Assembly (NCBI GenBank): GCA_946902985.2
Contig: OX336397.1
Location: forward strand, 183,152,813 to 183,216,812
Reading direction: 5' to 3'
Length of the DNA: 64,000 bases
From: Meconema thalassinum
Taxonomy: Eukaryota; Arthropoda; Insecta; Orthoptera; Tettigoniidae
The notes under the pieces are model-generated. The model worked only from the letters and a program-made list of their open reading frames with translations, was not told where the DNA came from and did no database searches. The position numbers and the translations under genes were made by a program. Position 1 is the first letter of the stretch. The number at the start of each line of letters is the position of its first letter. Below are positions 9,717 to 22,000 of the stretch, one piece after another.

Positions 9717-11265
9717 AGGTAACTAATAGTCTTGCGCTTAATAGTTCGCGGCTGGGAGCGATCAGTTTACTTCGCAGCTACTTAACGAACTAGTTCGCTC
9801 TTTTAGTTCGTTAGCTCCCCTCTCGAATTCCCTGTAAGACAGATCGTTCGCTCGCCTTGCCACTGCATGCGCTCTTTGTTTGTTATAGGAGTCTGTCACC
9901 ACCGATTACTCGTCACCAGTGACTGCTCATTCACATTGCTCTCGTTTCAAGCAATACTGTAGGCTACTGTACCAGTTACTATGCTCGTTGCACGTGCAGT
10001 TCATGTATTAGATATTGACATGTTGCGTGTGTAGTAATGTGTTTTACATTTTGATATTCGAAGATAAAAGATACAAAATTATGAGTATTGAAACATTAGT
10101 GAAATTCCTTATTCCTTCCTTATTTCCTTTTATTCCTTGTAGGAACATAGGGTAACTACAAACTTCTTCCATCTCACTCTATTGTTGGCCATCCTTTCAA
10201 TTAGGGTCCAAGTCTTTCCTTCTGAGAAAACTTTTCTTTCTATTGTTTATAAAGCCAAACGTCGTCATTTGTTTATCATTAGTGAAATACCGGTACCATA
10301 CCTAAAATAATAACAGCATGGACAATGTGTTCGTAGAAGCATACACTTATTATTCTCTTTATTTTTTTCTCGCGTGGGGCCGATAACCTAGATGTTAGGC
10401 CCCTTAAAACAACAATTTTCATCATTTTTCGCGTATATTGGCGCGTCACCATCGGATTCCATTTCCTACTTGTCACTAGGTGATGATAAGACGTACCCCC
10501 CGCAATTTTCATTTCATTTCTTACTTGCTTCGTGATATTCATTATTTGACTGCTCTGAAACCGTTGGGTACATTATCATTATGGTTTGAATGGAAGGAAT
10601 AGTTTTTTTAGTTCAGAGTTTTTGTCCATATAAGTTCGCTTTTCTTTGTGAATCATCGTCATAATGTTCATTTCTCAAAAACAGGTAAAAGTAGTTCTAT
10701 TACCATGTATCGAGAAAAAGAAATATCAATCAGTTCATTAAAATGGTAATGTTAATCCAGTTCGCCGATTTTCTAAATAATTGGACATATTTTCAAATAA
10801 TCCAAAATGACTAAGTTAATTAAAACTCTGGAATTATCCCCACATCTAAAACAGTTAACTATCAGTAACTTCAAATCATGAACCGCCATTGTATTACATT
10901 ACAAAAGGTAGTTATTACCTATTAGCGTGTTAGCACTAGTAGTGTGTTATACTGCTATTATTATAAACCAACATTGAACAATCGCCGCGCCAAAACTTGA
11001 CAATCTTGCAACTAACAATGGATACACTCAATCAACTGAACTGACTGAACGAAACAAAGCGCATCTGATTGTGCAATGAGTTGTGACGAGACAAGCTGAC
11101 GAGCTACGGCCGACCCGCACTCTCGCACTTTTGCAAGTCGGTCAGCGGAAAAAGATCGAACGAACTAACAAGCGAGGGATCTGGGAACTAGTTCGGTAGT
11201 TCGTCTTTGAGACCCGCTCTTCCGAACTAGTTCGTTCGCGAACTACACAAGACTAGTTACTAAGT
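9717..11265. mobile_element. Non-autonomous DNA transposon with inverted subterminal repeats (hAT-like?)
   Basis: The ends are imperfectly inverted: GTAACTAATAGTCTTG near 9719 against the reverse complement of CAAGACTAGTTAC near 11,257, followed inward on both sides by GTTCGCG and several copies of GAACTAGTTCG (near 9788, 11,190 and 11,224-11,236). Such clustered subterminal motifs are typical of transposase-binding sites in hAT-like elements. The interior is AT-rich without a transposase frame and includes a repeat tail at 10,375-10,425. I could not identify a target duplication, so superfamily and exact ends are uncertain. Confidence 0.45.
10375..10425 (+). repeat. SINE/LINE 3' tail fragment (GGCCCCTTAAA type)
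   Basis: The short motif GATAACCTAGATGTTAGGC followed by CCCTTAAAACAAC resembles the conserved 3' tail of an abundant repeat that I recall from polyneopteran insects. A related tail, GATGACCTCGCTGTTCCGC followed by CCCTTAAACAA, occurs at about 23,570-23,605. Confidence 0.45.
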
Positions 11266-11282
11266 TCTGAACTAGTTGGCCG

Positions 11283-11928
11283 TTGACGGTGGCGTTTGGC
11301 GACAAAAGTAGGAATTACTTGAAAAAATTAAAATGTCTGCAGTCCTTAATTGAATTAAAACAGATACAGACACTAATACAGACATCACAATTAACACCGG
11401 TTATCAGACAGATTCTACACACACCCAAAGTATACGGGCTACATGACCGCGTTGCCGCAGCCCCTAAACTGAGGAACCAACCAACTATGTTAACCAGAGT
11501 TTGACACCACTCAGAAGGCAGGTGTTTAGCCTAGCTAGGAGAGTCAAACGTGAAAGAGGCCATGCGTTCCTGTGGGTGGATAACTCTGGTGAAATTAAGC
11601 CGAGGAAAAGAGAAAGAGAGAGAATTGTTCATGAACAGAAATCCATAGAAAACATAAATGACTTAATTTAAAAAATGAATCATACTAATCAGTCTCTTTC
11701 AATTTGCTACCAAAATGTTAGGGGTTTGAACACAAAAACATATGATTTCTATACGAGCATATTGAGCAATAGGCACGATGTCGTGCTCGTGACAGAAACT
11801 TGACTTTCAGAATTGGTGTACAACGCGGAACTGTTTGACAAGATAGAGAAGGAAAAAGAGGTGGTGAACTTTAAAGGTAAGAAAGACCTGCCTATCTCAC
11901 CCTTGTTAAATCTTCAAATTTTTGGTAC
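11283..11928 (+). mobile_element. Jockey-like LINE, 5' segment (ORF1 end and endonuclease start)
   Basis: From about 11,500 the plus strand reads as the C-terminus of a LINE ORF1 (LRRQVFSLARRVKRERG then AFLWVDNSG), the end typical of ORF1 proteins with a baculovirus FP-like domain. About 50 bp later the endonuclease of ORF2 begins with SICYQNVRGL, followed by VVLVTET, where the catalytic Glu of AP-type endonucleases stands, and a stop replaces the next residue. The reading is cut at 11,928 by the LTR retrotransposon; more of the same LINE appears downstream of it at 24,155. The stretch 11,283-11,500 has a 73-codon frame that is probably also ORF1 but is not recognised. Confidence 0.65.
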
Positions 11929-14900
11929 TGTCCCCGTTTACCTGGATAGTAGGCTGTCAGATATCCGCCCCCTCAATCGGATTGCCAATTATCAATCGCA
12001 CCGGCACAGTTACATCAATGAAAATGGCACTGACAGATACTATCGAGATAAGAGCACAGAAATTCACTGGAAATCATTGTGGAACACACCAAAATAGACG
12101 GGGGTGCATACTTACCGTTACTTACCTCTTAATTATCTCGGGGTTTGAGTTGACAACAGGATCACTAAAAGTCTGTTCACACAATAATCTCCGCCATGAC
12201 ATTTAAAAATGAACCAGAAACGAAGACGAGAACTTTGAACTGTACAAAAGCTTTATTTCTAATAAAGAAGTCTGATTTTCCTAACACAACAAAATATACG
12301 TGGCCATCAGTAGCCCAAGTCAATCTGACTACGTCCTCCAGTAGGACTTGCAAAATTATTATACAACATGATATAAAACATTTTAGCTCCCAAGAGCTCC
12401 AAATACCGTAATATTCATAACACTATTGGATTGGAAAAGGACGTCAGGGTGTGACATATATATAGAGCATTTGTTTCCTTTTAATAAACAAGAGAATGTT
12501 ATTTATAGTCGCAAGGCCGGAGTGTACGACCTCACTCTCTGAAAACCATATGTTGACACAGCTGCGGGCTACCTTCCAGCCTGACGCATACTGGTCAAAT
12601 GCACTCCCTTCTCACACGCTATGTTACGTAAGAATCCAGCCTGCACTCTCAAGCTTTAAATGTCTTACAAGACAACTCACATTATATTTACGCAAATCTT
12701 TCAAGTACTTTGATCACATCCTAATGGATCATTACATAAATTTCTTAAACTTGTTAACTTCAATCCAAATGTTTAATTAGCTCTTAAATGTTTATAACAA
12801 AATCACATAAATTATTTATAATAATTAGAAATTGTTTATAATATTTGTCAAAGACAATAAAAATATTATAAGCACGCCTTTAACATCACTCTCGTTTCAT
12901 ATTATTTTCAAAAATATTTACAACAATTATTTACAATATTAATATTTAAATTGTTTAAATTATTAATTTAATAAATACATTAGCCACATGTTCATTCGGT
13001 TGGTAATTTTATAATCCTGTTTAATATAATCGACCAATGAAGGTTAGTTATACATTTTAATGTCACAATCTGATTTAATAAAGTTTTTTTAATAATGATT
13101 TGTGACGGCAACCTTCATTCAACATCTTGTCTCAAATTCTTTCAAAACTCGTGTTAATTATAACAGTAAATCACTTGATTAATTTTCAACGAACTATAAC
13201 AATCTTACTCCAGCGGAAAATCCTTCGCTAACAAGTTAATGCACAATCTGCATTAAAAATATGCCCAAAATCATCATATATTAATCTATATGGCATTTAA
13301 AACTTTCACATCACTTACAAAACTTCCACAAATAATTCTTTAACATTTATTCCTGTGGGAACTTCCTTCATATTCAAGGGCATTATATCTCAGCGACTTT
13401 CAACACGCGCTGCACTAGCGATTATACATTCATAGTTCCACTTAAAAATTTTATAATCATTAATTGTTTCAAAACTGTTTTTCTATTTAACCTTCGTAGA
13501 TTTCATTCATGAACTGAAATGAAGTCAAAACTTGCCAATCACAAACAAATTTAATAGTGAATACGCTTATATACGCCTATCTGGTCTATCAAAATTTAAG
13601 ACTAACATCTTAAAAGAAATGAAGTATGAAAATACTATCTTCAAATAAAGTGCGACTAAACTGCAAAGTAGTCGAATAGAATCCAATTAGACTGGGGAAT
13701 GCAAACATCGTTATATAATTCTCTAATTGAGAAAACTCCTAACAAAAGTACTTGACTTTAATGCATTCATTAATTCATTATTAACATTACTCTTTCAAAA
13801 ATTGTCTATGATGCAATGTTCATTCATAACTGACGATAAATGTCTGTGTTGCAATCAATACAAATAACGACTAGTATTTCCAAGATCGTCGATAACGTAA
13901 GATTTTAACGCTCTAAAATCATTTAAGTGTTCTTCCTTCTTGATGATGACAGAAAATTGTTCAAAGTAATTAAACTGGGGTTGAATTACTTTAATAAATT
14001 GACACGCTGTCTGAATTTAAATCTGCCATAAAAATCATTAACTTACAGTCAAATCGTGACTACAAAAAAAAATATTAATTACTGAAAAATCTAAATATCA
14101 GTCTCAACTGATTCAAAATCGTTAACTATGCCCATGACATAACAATGTCTTAATAAAACGTCGAAAAATGCAAAATTCATCAAGGTGTACTGAGAATAAG
14201 AATCTCAACAAGAAAATAAGGCAAAATACATGAGGGTAAAAATATGGGAAAAATGGTTGCTCAAACATTACTAGGTTACTCAAATACAATAAACGTTCAC
14301 GACTACCTTATCTGCCGATTGACGTTCCAGAGGAAAATTCCCCAAAGAAGACTGCTGATGGATCCATTTCACCACGTTCAAGCTGAGCTCCATCCTCGAA
14401 ATAGGAAATAGCACCCTCGGAGAATCGAACTGCTTCCTTCTCCGTGAATCACTCTGCTCCTCGAATACGAATAGACATCCTTCCGGCAATAATCTTCATT
14501 GTGAGTCGGGACTACCCTGACCTCTCTTGAAAAATTCCCTGAAGTTCCAGTAGACAATCATCATGACGTTTTGTAGAAATTTCCGAAGAAATTATTCATA
14601 TTCAGAGTATGAAATTGTTTCTATGGCTGTTCGATGGTATTCAGCCTTTACTTACGAAACATGGGTGTAGATGGTATTCACCGCATGTTCGCTTATGTGG
14701 AATAGCAATTAGCGAAGTTCCATGTCGCTATCTTACTCCATTGAAGTATGTCCCAATTGCAATAAGCCTTCTTAGCCTTCCATTTGCACTTCAGTTGTAG
14801 TGTCAGAAGAACAAACTGCCGTATTCAAATGCTCCATTATACTGTATCGTTCTGTAAGCAAGCAATCTGAAGTCTTTCTACTCCACTCGCAGCGTTAGCC

Positions 14901-15834
14901 TTGCGTTTATTCTGGCTTATACAAAAGTGTTTCTCTAGTGGCGAGATAATCACTTTTGCCAGTCGTATAAAACAGCTAATATCTTTTGAAGTACTCGGTC
15001 GAAATTGTTCAGCTTTTCTCTATAATTGCATGTAGTACTGCACAATACAATTATGTTATCGTAGACCGCTAACTGTTTGAAGCTAAACTTATATAAGCTT
15101 TCTAAGGTCCGTCTCAACTTCACCTAGTTTGACCTGTATCTCGTTAACATAGTGGCCTCGCCACGCGTTATAAAAACGATTCTTTTCACTTGCTGTTCAC
15201 TTTGATGTTTCACTATATTGAATATATAAGAAAATGACTTTCACAAATACTTCGATGATCTGAGCATTAGATCTCAGAATGATCAGCGAACGAAAGAGAA
15301 GAGAAGAGGCTCCTCTCTTCTGCGCAAGCCCTTTTATTACCTTCTCGAGGGGCGTTACCATCCCTTCCAAAGCGTGATACTACGTCATCGCTAGAACTTC
15401 CAACTTCGTTAATACATGACGGATTTTCAAAATTCAAAAACTGAAAATAAATTTCACCAAAATTCCAAATCAATGCTTTTACTGCAAATGTATTTCCACA
15501 ATTCTGCATTCAAAAAGTCATAAAAATACCATAGTTTCAGCAATCTCCGTCTTCCTTTAAACTATCGTTCATTGGTTCATGCCTCTCCTCCAATAGCATA
15601 GTTTCTTCCTCAGCAGAATTCCTCGTTTCCTGCGACTGCGTCGTACATCTTGGAACATTCTGGATAAAATGCTGACGTCACTGAGAATCTCAGCTCAAGT
15701 AGCTTGCTGGCATAACATATACGTCATCCGTGCTTACGTCATGACTACCCACGTCATAACTATGACAGCCATAACTCTAATCATAATTTCAAATATAGCC
15801 ACCGTGGTCTCTACATAATTCAATTACGGGGGCA
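11929..15834 (-). repeat. 3' LTR of the gag-only retrotransposon
   Basis: 3,906 bp, AT-rich, without recognisable genes; short frames such as 14,489-14,280 occur identically in the other LTR and are not credible genes. On the minus strand the U3 side is at 15,834, where several ACGTCA motifs cluster. Differences from the partner LTR seen by eye: near 12,752, 12,810, 13,797 (indel), 14,068 (indel) and 14,218. Confidence 0.93.
15382..15756. promoter_or_regulatory. Cluster of CRE/ATF-like sites in LTR U3
   Basis: TGACGTCA at 15,673-15,680 and ACGTCA cores at 15,382-15,387, 15,721-15,726, 15,736-15,741 and 15,751-15,756. The same set recurs in the other LTR at +7,130 bp (for example 22,803-22,810). 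The cluster is at the U3 (upstream) end for minus-strand transcription, a sensible enhancer position. TATA-like TATATAAG on the minus strand occurs near 15,090-15,100. Confidence 0.4.
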
Positions 15835-15847
15835 TTCTCCTCCCACC
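15835..15847 (-). promoter_or_regulatory. Polypurine tract next to the 3' LTR
   Basis: On the minus strand GGTGGGAGGAGAA abuts the TG of the 3' LTR with no gap, the expected plus-strand primer for reverse transcription. Between it and the gag stop (15,848-16,022) nothing else is seen. Confidence 0.8.
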
Positions 15848-16022
15848 ACGTTTTAAAAACAGTTGCAAATTGTTTTTAAACTCAATGTTACAAGTATCTC
15901 AACTCTCTTGAACACGAAATTGAATTATTACTGGCTTACTCTAGTATGATATTTCCTCTATGTTCCTTAATCATTAATTTCTTCTACTCTGGGTTGTATG
16001 TGGTTAATGTATTCTTTCCTCT

Positions 16023-18467
16023 CTACTTTCTCTTCTGACCAGTGTTTCTATTCTCTAAGTTCTGCTGGCTCGTAGAAGGCCCAGGATCGATTACAACATC
16101 CTGCCTTTTCCTTTGATTGTCAGCTTCTTTATCCCTTAATTCTTTTAAGTATTGCTGGCTTTCCTTTTCTCTTTGCTGATATTGCTCAGGTGTCATAACC
16201 TGACTTTGAGTATTCTGGTTTCTATTTTGGTTTTGGTTATTCCTATTATAGTTACGATTATACCCATTATTGTTATAATATCTGCCTCTTCCATTATAGT
16301 TTCCTCGGTTGTAGTTCCAACCTCTTCTCTGTTGATATGGTCGGTAACCTTGTGATCTGTAATTTCTAAACTGATTATTCCTGTGAGGACCTACATTGTC
16401 AGTTTTCTCCTCCTCTGGCTTGTCAGTTTGTTGGACTTGGTCCATGTATACCGTATTGATTTCCTTATACTCTTGCCTTTGACCTTTCTGGACTACGTTA
16501 GGCATTGGACTTGTGTAGTCTAACCTTCTTAGTAATTCATCCATGCTGGATAAATCCCTGATGTTGGATGAAATTATAAGTCTCCTCACCTCAATTGGCA
16601 GCATACGAGAAATCGCATCTATTAGTTGCTCCGTGGACAATGGTGGTTGCAAAAATCTCAAGCGGGACAACTGACTCGTAAAGAAATCAGCGTACCTCGT
16701 TGGAAGAGTACCTGAGTATTTTCTTGAATATACCTCCGCTCTTAACGAATTCTGCGCTTCTATGGACCAAAATCGTTTGATTAATGCCTCTGCAAACTCG
16801 TCAAAGTTGCTGAATGTATATCTAAAAGCTCTAAACCATTCAAGGGGTCCTCCAATCAGATATCTCTCTACAATCTTCATCTCTCTCTCTCTGGGAATGT
16901 GAGCTTCGATGAAATAATCCTTGAGATTCCTTACATACTCTATAGGTGTCAAACTATCAGTATTACTGAATTTTTGTGGTTTGTCCTCGAAATTCCTAAT
17001 GACCGTCACGTTCCTCGGATATGAATCCGGATAGTTTTTCCCACTATCTCGATAATTCCACTCAGATTCCATATTCCTCTCGTCATCCTCCTCTCTGAAT
17101 CTGGATACACGTTCTTCAGGAGTCACGTCTCTTTCTCCTAGATCTAGGTGACATCTTCTGGTATGCTTCCTGTTCAATTCGCAAGCTAAGCCTTCTGTAT
17201 CCTTATCGGTGATTTCTGTTAAGACTTTCTTGACTATCTCTTCCTTGTAGTTCTCCATTAAACTAGCCTCTCCTAACTTCAAATTTTTCAGTTTACTCGT
17301 CGTTTCATTTACATCCGAGACAACTTTATGAATTTGTTCCTCTAATGTAGATTTTAAAGTTTGCATATCCTGATCTAGTTGTGTTCTATCGTCAACTTGT
17401 TTTTCGGATAGCGAATTTATCCTGACGCTTAAATCTTTTCTAATCTGAACTACCTCGTTATTAATTTCTATCTGCGTACTGGCAAGTTTTCTTTCAATCC
17501 TTTCCTGAATTTGGGTTACATGTTCCCCACTTGACTTATTCCACTCGTCTTTCCATACCGCTACGTTTGCTGTTAACATCTCGGCTATGTCTACTTCTAT
17601 ATCCTCTTTTAATACTCTATTGTGGTCTAATACCTGTGTTCTCATGACCTCTACGTCATACTTCAACTCTGCTAAAGACGTTGTTGTTCTAACTGATTCG
17701 TCGACTAACCTAGTCGTTAATGCAGTTATATTACGCGTACAAAGAGTTTTTGAGTTTTCGATTTCTTCCCTGACTTTATTTACATCAGTTTGGACTTTAG
17801 TGATATCTACGAAAACTGTGTTGACCTCTACCTGAATCTTTGTTACATCACTTTGCACCTCAGTTATATCCGCATGAATATTGTTAATGTCTACCTGAAC
17901 ATTAGATACATCTGTTCTAGCTTTTTGAATTTCTTTCTGGACTTCCTCGACCTTGTCTTGGACAGTCGCTACATCGTTTTTGACAACAACTACTTCGGCT
18001 CTAGCACAAGAAATATCCCCTCGGACATTAGCTACGTCTAAATTTAACATTGTAAGGTCTCTCTGTACCTTAGACACATCATTTTTAACATCATCAACAT
18101 TTTTATGGACATTAGATACATCTGTGCGGATGTCAGTTACAGTATTTTCAATTCCTAGGGTATTGATCTGTAAACGCGACATATTATCCTCCAAATTGGC
18201 AGCACTAGTATGAAGAACCTTCATATTCTCCTCCATTCGACTATTATTCCTTGCTTCCATCTCCTTCATACTACTATTTAAATTAGCAGACATATTACTA
18301 GCATTCTCCTCCATCCTTGCATTCAAATTACTAGCATTCTCCTTCATGCTTTCATTCAGCATCTGCTTCATACTGCGATTCATGTTAGCAGACATCTCCT
18401 CTAACATTTTCTTCAAACTTTCATCTGCCATTACAATATTATTCAAAATGGATTGCTGTAGGGACAT
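16023..18467 (-). CDS. gag: Gag-like protein with giant coiled coil, intact
   Basis: An uninterrupted 814-codon frame. Residues ~1-100 are Met/Asn/Glu-rich with repeats such as MEENASN. Residues ~105-255 are a long run of seven- and eleven-residue repeats of the form DV..V..DV..V, with more helix to ~415, predicting an extended coiled coil. Residues ~495-655 form a retrotransposon capsid-like domain with LTPIEYVRNLKDYF, then GPLEWFRAFR and F.EFAEALIKRFW, followed by ARY-type helices and an RRLDY end. Residues ~690-755 are Arg/Gly/Asn/Tyr-rich, a likely RNA-binding nucleocapsid without a CCHC knuckle. It lacks pol. The gene is the only one in the element; Gag would assemble particles and package element RNA. 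Similarity to Ty3/gypsy Gag is by motif only. Confidence 0.85.
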   Translation of the reverse strand: MSLQQSILNNIVMADESLKKMLEEMSANMNRSMKQMLNESMKENASNLNARMEENASNMSANLNSSMKEMEARNNSRMEENMKVLHTSAANLEDNMSRLQINTLGIENTVTDIRTDVSNVHKNVDDVKNDVSKVQRDLTMLNLDVANVRGDISCARAEVVVVKNDVATVQDKVEEVQKEIQKARTDVSNVQVDINNIHADITEVQSDVTKIQVEVNTVFVDITKVQTDVNKVREEIENSKTLCTRNITALTTRLVDESVRTTTSLAELKYDVEVMRTQVLDHNRVLKEDIEVDIAEMLTANVAVWKDEWNKSSGEHVTQIQERIERKLASTQIEINNEVVQIRKDLSVRINSLSEKQVDDRTQLDQDMQTLKSTLEEQIHKVVSDVNETTSKLKNLKLGEASLMENYKEEIVKKVLTEITDKDTEGLACELNRKHTRRCHLDLGERDVTPEERVSRFREEDDERNMESEWNYRDSGKNYPDSYPRNVTVIRNFEDKPQKFSNTDSLTPIEYVRNLKDYFIEAHIPREREMKIVERYLIGGPLEWFRAFRYTFSNFDEFAEALIKRFWSIEAQNSLRAEVYSRKYSGTLPTRYADFFTSQLSRLRFLQPPLSTEQLIDAISRMLPIEVRRLIISSNIRDLSSMDELLRRLDYTSPMPNVVQKGQRQEYKEINTVYMDQVQQTDKPEEEKTDNVGPHRNNQFRNYRSQGYRPYQQRRGWNYNRGNYNGRGRYYNNNGYNRNYNRNNQNQNRNQNTQSQVMTPEQYQQREKESQQYLKELRDKEADNQRKRQDVVIDPGPSTSQQNLENRNTGQKRK

Positions 18468-19058
18468 ACATCAAAAGAGCAAAATAACAACATTTGAGCA
18501 ACACTTTTCACCATATATAAATTTGATCAATTTTCTGTCTTAAATCTAACTTATAACTACCTTATAATTAATATTCGAAGATACTTCATGTTGAAACAAA
18601 CTCAAGCACATGTTCAAAATTCTCTGGCTCATTTTAAAATATCCTAACACAAATAATTTACATTTACAATCCAAATAATTTTATTTTATCTTTAATATGA
18701 CTGAAGTGTCATAAGCCGGTCAAATAAAATAAGATTCCAGATTATAGGCGATTTTTCTAAGTTTCCAGCCCATTTAACCTTTCTCAAGTTGTATAAGATC
18801 TGATCTTTTCTGAGTGTAATTTTCCTAATACAATACAACATTTAATTCCTATATAATCACACTCTTAAATACTACAATTGGCCTAGACATCTAACAAAGA
18901 ATCAACCTCCTTATTTGAGTCTAATCGAACCCTACGTTTTAGGTTTGTCAATCTTTCTGGTGTTCAACCTGGTAATCCAGTTTTGTTGAACACGCCCCAT
19001 ATATTAGGGTCAATCTTACTGTTGACTCAGCCCCACGCTCTTGGGTCGCCAATCTTTC
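18468..19058 (-). other. 5' leader of the gag-only element with repeated primer-site-like modules
   Basis: On the minus strand the leader begins GAAAGAT and then TGGCGACCCAAGAGCG (19,051-19,036), a plausible tRNA primer-binding site 7 nt from the LTR. Two further, more diverged copies of an AGATTG..ACC module followed by a G-rich GTGGGGC/TGGGGCG/GTAGGG motif lie near 19,000-19,015 and 18,930-18,955. The rest of the leader up to the gag ATG is AT-rich. Confidence 0.6.
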
Positions 19059-22000
19059 TGTCCCCGTTTACCTGGATAGTAGGCTGTCAGATATCCGCCC
19101 CCTCAATCGGATTGCCAATTATCAATCGCACCGGCACAGTTACATCAATGAAAATGGCACTGACAGATACTATCGAGATAAGAGCACAGAAATTCACTGG
19201 AAATCATTGTGGAACACACCAAAATAGACGGGGGTGCATACTTACCGTTACTTACCTCTTAATTATCTCGGGGTTTGAGTTGACAACAGGATCACTAAAA
19301 GTCTGTTCACACAATAATCTCCGCCATGACATTTAAAAATGAACCAGAAACGAAGACGAGAACTTTGAACTGTACAAAAGCTTTATTTCTAATAAAGAAG
19401 TCTGATTTTCCTAACACAACAAAATATACGTGGCCATCAGTAGCCCAAGTCAATCTGACTACGTCCTCCAGTAGGACTTGCAAAATTATTATACAACATG
19501 ATATAAAACATTTTAGCTCCCAAGAGCTCCAAATACCGTAATATTCATAACACTATTGGATTGGAAAAGGACGTCAGGGTGTGACATATATATAGAGCAT
19601 TTGTTTCCTTTTAATAAACAAGAGAATGTTATTTATAGTCGCAAGGCCGGAGTGTACGACCTCACTCTCTGAAAACCATATGTTGACACAGCTGCGGGCT
19701 ACCTTCCAGCCTGACGCATACTGGTCAAATGCACTCCCTTCTCACACGCTATGTTACGTAAGAATCCAGCCTGCACTCTCAAGCTTTAAATGTCTTACAA
19801 GACAACTCACATTATATTTACGCAAATCTTTCAAGTACTTTGATCACATCCTAATGGATCATTACATAAATTTTTTAAACTTGTTAACTTCAATCCAAAT
19901 GTTTAATTAGCTCTTAAATGTTTATAACAAAATCACATACATTATTTATAATAATTAGAAATTGTTTATAATATTTGTCAAAGACAATAAAAATATTATA
20001 AGCACGCCTTTAACATCACTCTCGTTTCATATTATTTTCAAAAATATTTACAACAATTATTTACAATATTAATATTTAAATTGTTTAAATTATTAATTTA
20101 ATAAATACATTAGCCACATGTTCATTCGGTTGGTAATTTTATAATCCTGTTTAATATAATCGACCAATGAAGGTTAGTTATACATTTTAATGTCACAATC
20201 TGATTTAATAAAGTTTTTTTAATAATGATTTGTGACGGCAACCTTCATTCAACATCTTGTCTCAAATTCTTTCAAAACTCGTGTTAATTATAACAGTAAA
20301 TCACTTGATTAATTTTCAACGAACTATAACAATCTTACTCCAGCGGAAAATCCTTCGCTAACAAGTTAATGCACAATCTGCATTAAAAATATGCCCAAAA
20401 TCATCATATATTAATCTATATGGCATTTAAAACTTTCACATCACTTACAAAACTTCCACAAATAATTCTTTAACATTTATTCCTGTGGGAACTTCCTTCA
20501 TATTCAAGGGCATTATATCTCAGCGACTTTCAACACGCGCTGCACTAGCGATTATACATTCATAGTTCCACTTAAAAATTTTATAATCATTAATTGTTTC
20601 AAAACTGTTTTTCTATTTAACCTTCGTAGATTTCATTCATGAACTGAAATGAAGTCAAAACTTGCCAATCACAAACAAATTTAATAGTGAATACGCTTAT
20701 ATACGCCTATCTGGTCTATCAAAATTTAAGACTAACATCTTAAAAGAAATGAAGTATGAAAATACTATCTTCAAATAAAGTGCGACTAAACTGCAAAGTA
20801 GTCGAATAGAATCCAATTAGACTGGGGAATGCAAACATCGTTATATAATTCTCTAATTGAGAAAACTCCTAACAAAAGTACTTGACTTTAATGCATTCAT
20901 TAATTCATTATTAACATTACTCTTTCACAAAATTGTCTATGATGCAATGTTCATTCATAACTGACGATAAATGTCTGTGTTGCAATCAATACAAATAACG
21001 ACTAGTATTTCCAAGATCGTCGATAACGTAAGATTTTAACGCTCTAAAATCATTTAAGTGTTCTTCCTTCTTGATGATGACAGAAAATTGTTCAAAGTAA
21101 TTAAACTGGGGTTGAATTACTTTAATAAATTGACACGCTGTCTGAATTTAAATCTGCCATAAAAATCATTAACTTACAGTCAAATCGTGACTACAAAAAA
21201 AATATTAATTACTGAAAAATCTAAATATCAGTCTCAACTGATTCAAAATCGTTAACTATGCCCATGACATAACAATGTCTTAATAAAACGTCGAAAAATG
21301 CAAAATTCATCAAGGTGTACTGAGAATAAGAATCTCAACAAGAAAATATGGCAAAATACATGAGGGTAAAAATATGGGAAAAATGGTTGCTCAAACATTA
21401 CTAGGTTACTCAAATACAATAAACGTTCACGACTACCTTATCTGCCGATTGACGTTCCAGAGGAAAATTCCCCAAAGAAGACTGCTGATGGATCCATTTC
21501 ACCACGTTCAAGCTGAGCTCCATCCTCGAAATAGGAAATAGCACCCTCGGAGAATCGAACTGCTTCCTTCTCCGTGAATCACTCTGCTCCTCGAATACGA
21601 ATAGACATCCTTCCGGCAATAATCTTCATTGTGAGTCGGGACTACCCTGACCTCTCTTGAAAAATTCCCTGAAGTTCCAGTAGACAATCATCATGACGTT
21701 TTGTAGAAATTTCCGAAGAAATTATTCATATTCAGAGTATGAAATTGTTTCTATGGCTGTTCGATGGTATTCAGCCTTTACTTACGAAACATGGGTGTAG
21801 ATGGTATTCACCGCATGTTCGCTTATGTGGAATAGCAATTAGCGAAGTTCCATGTCGCTATCTTACTCCATTGAAGTATGTCCCAATTGCAATAAGCCTT
21901 CTTAGCCTTCCATTTGCACTTCAGTTGTAGTGTCAGAAGAACAAACTGCCGTATTCAAATGCTCCATTATACTGTATCGTTCTGTAAGCAAGCAATCTGA

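Noticed and set aside
14280..14489. Short frames inside the LTRs (also 14,609-14,800, 15,267-15,509 and the copies at +7,130)
   Set aside because: They repeat only because the LTRs are duplicates; no family, no coding signal.
17587..18213. Plus-strand frames opposite the gag gene
   Set aside because: Antisense shadows of the repetitive coiled-coil region.
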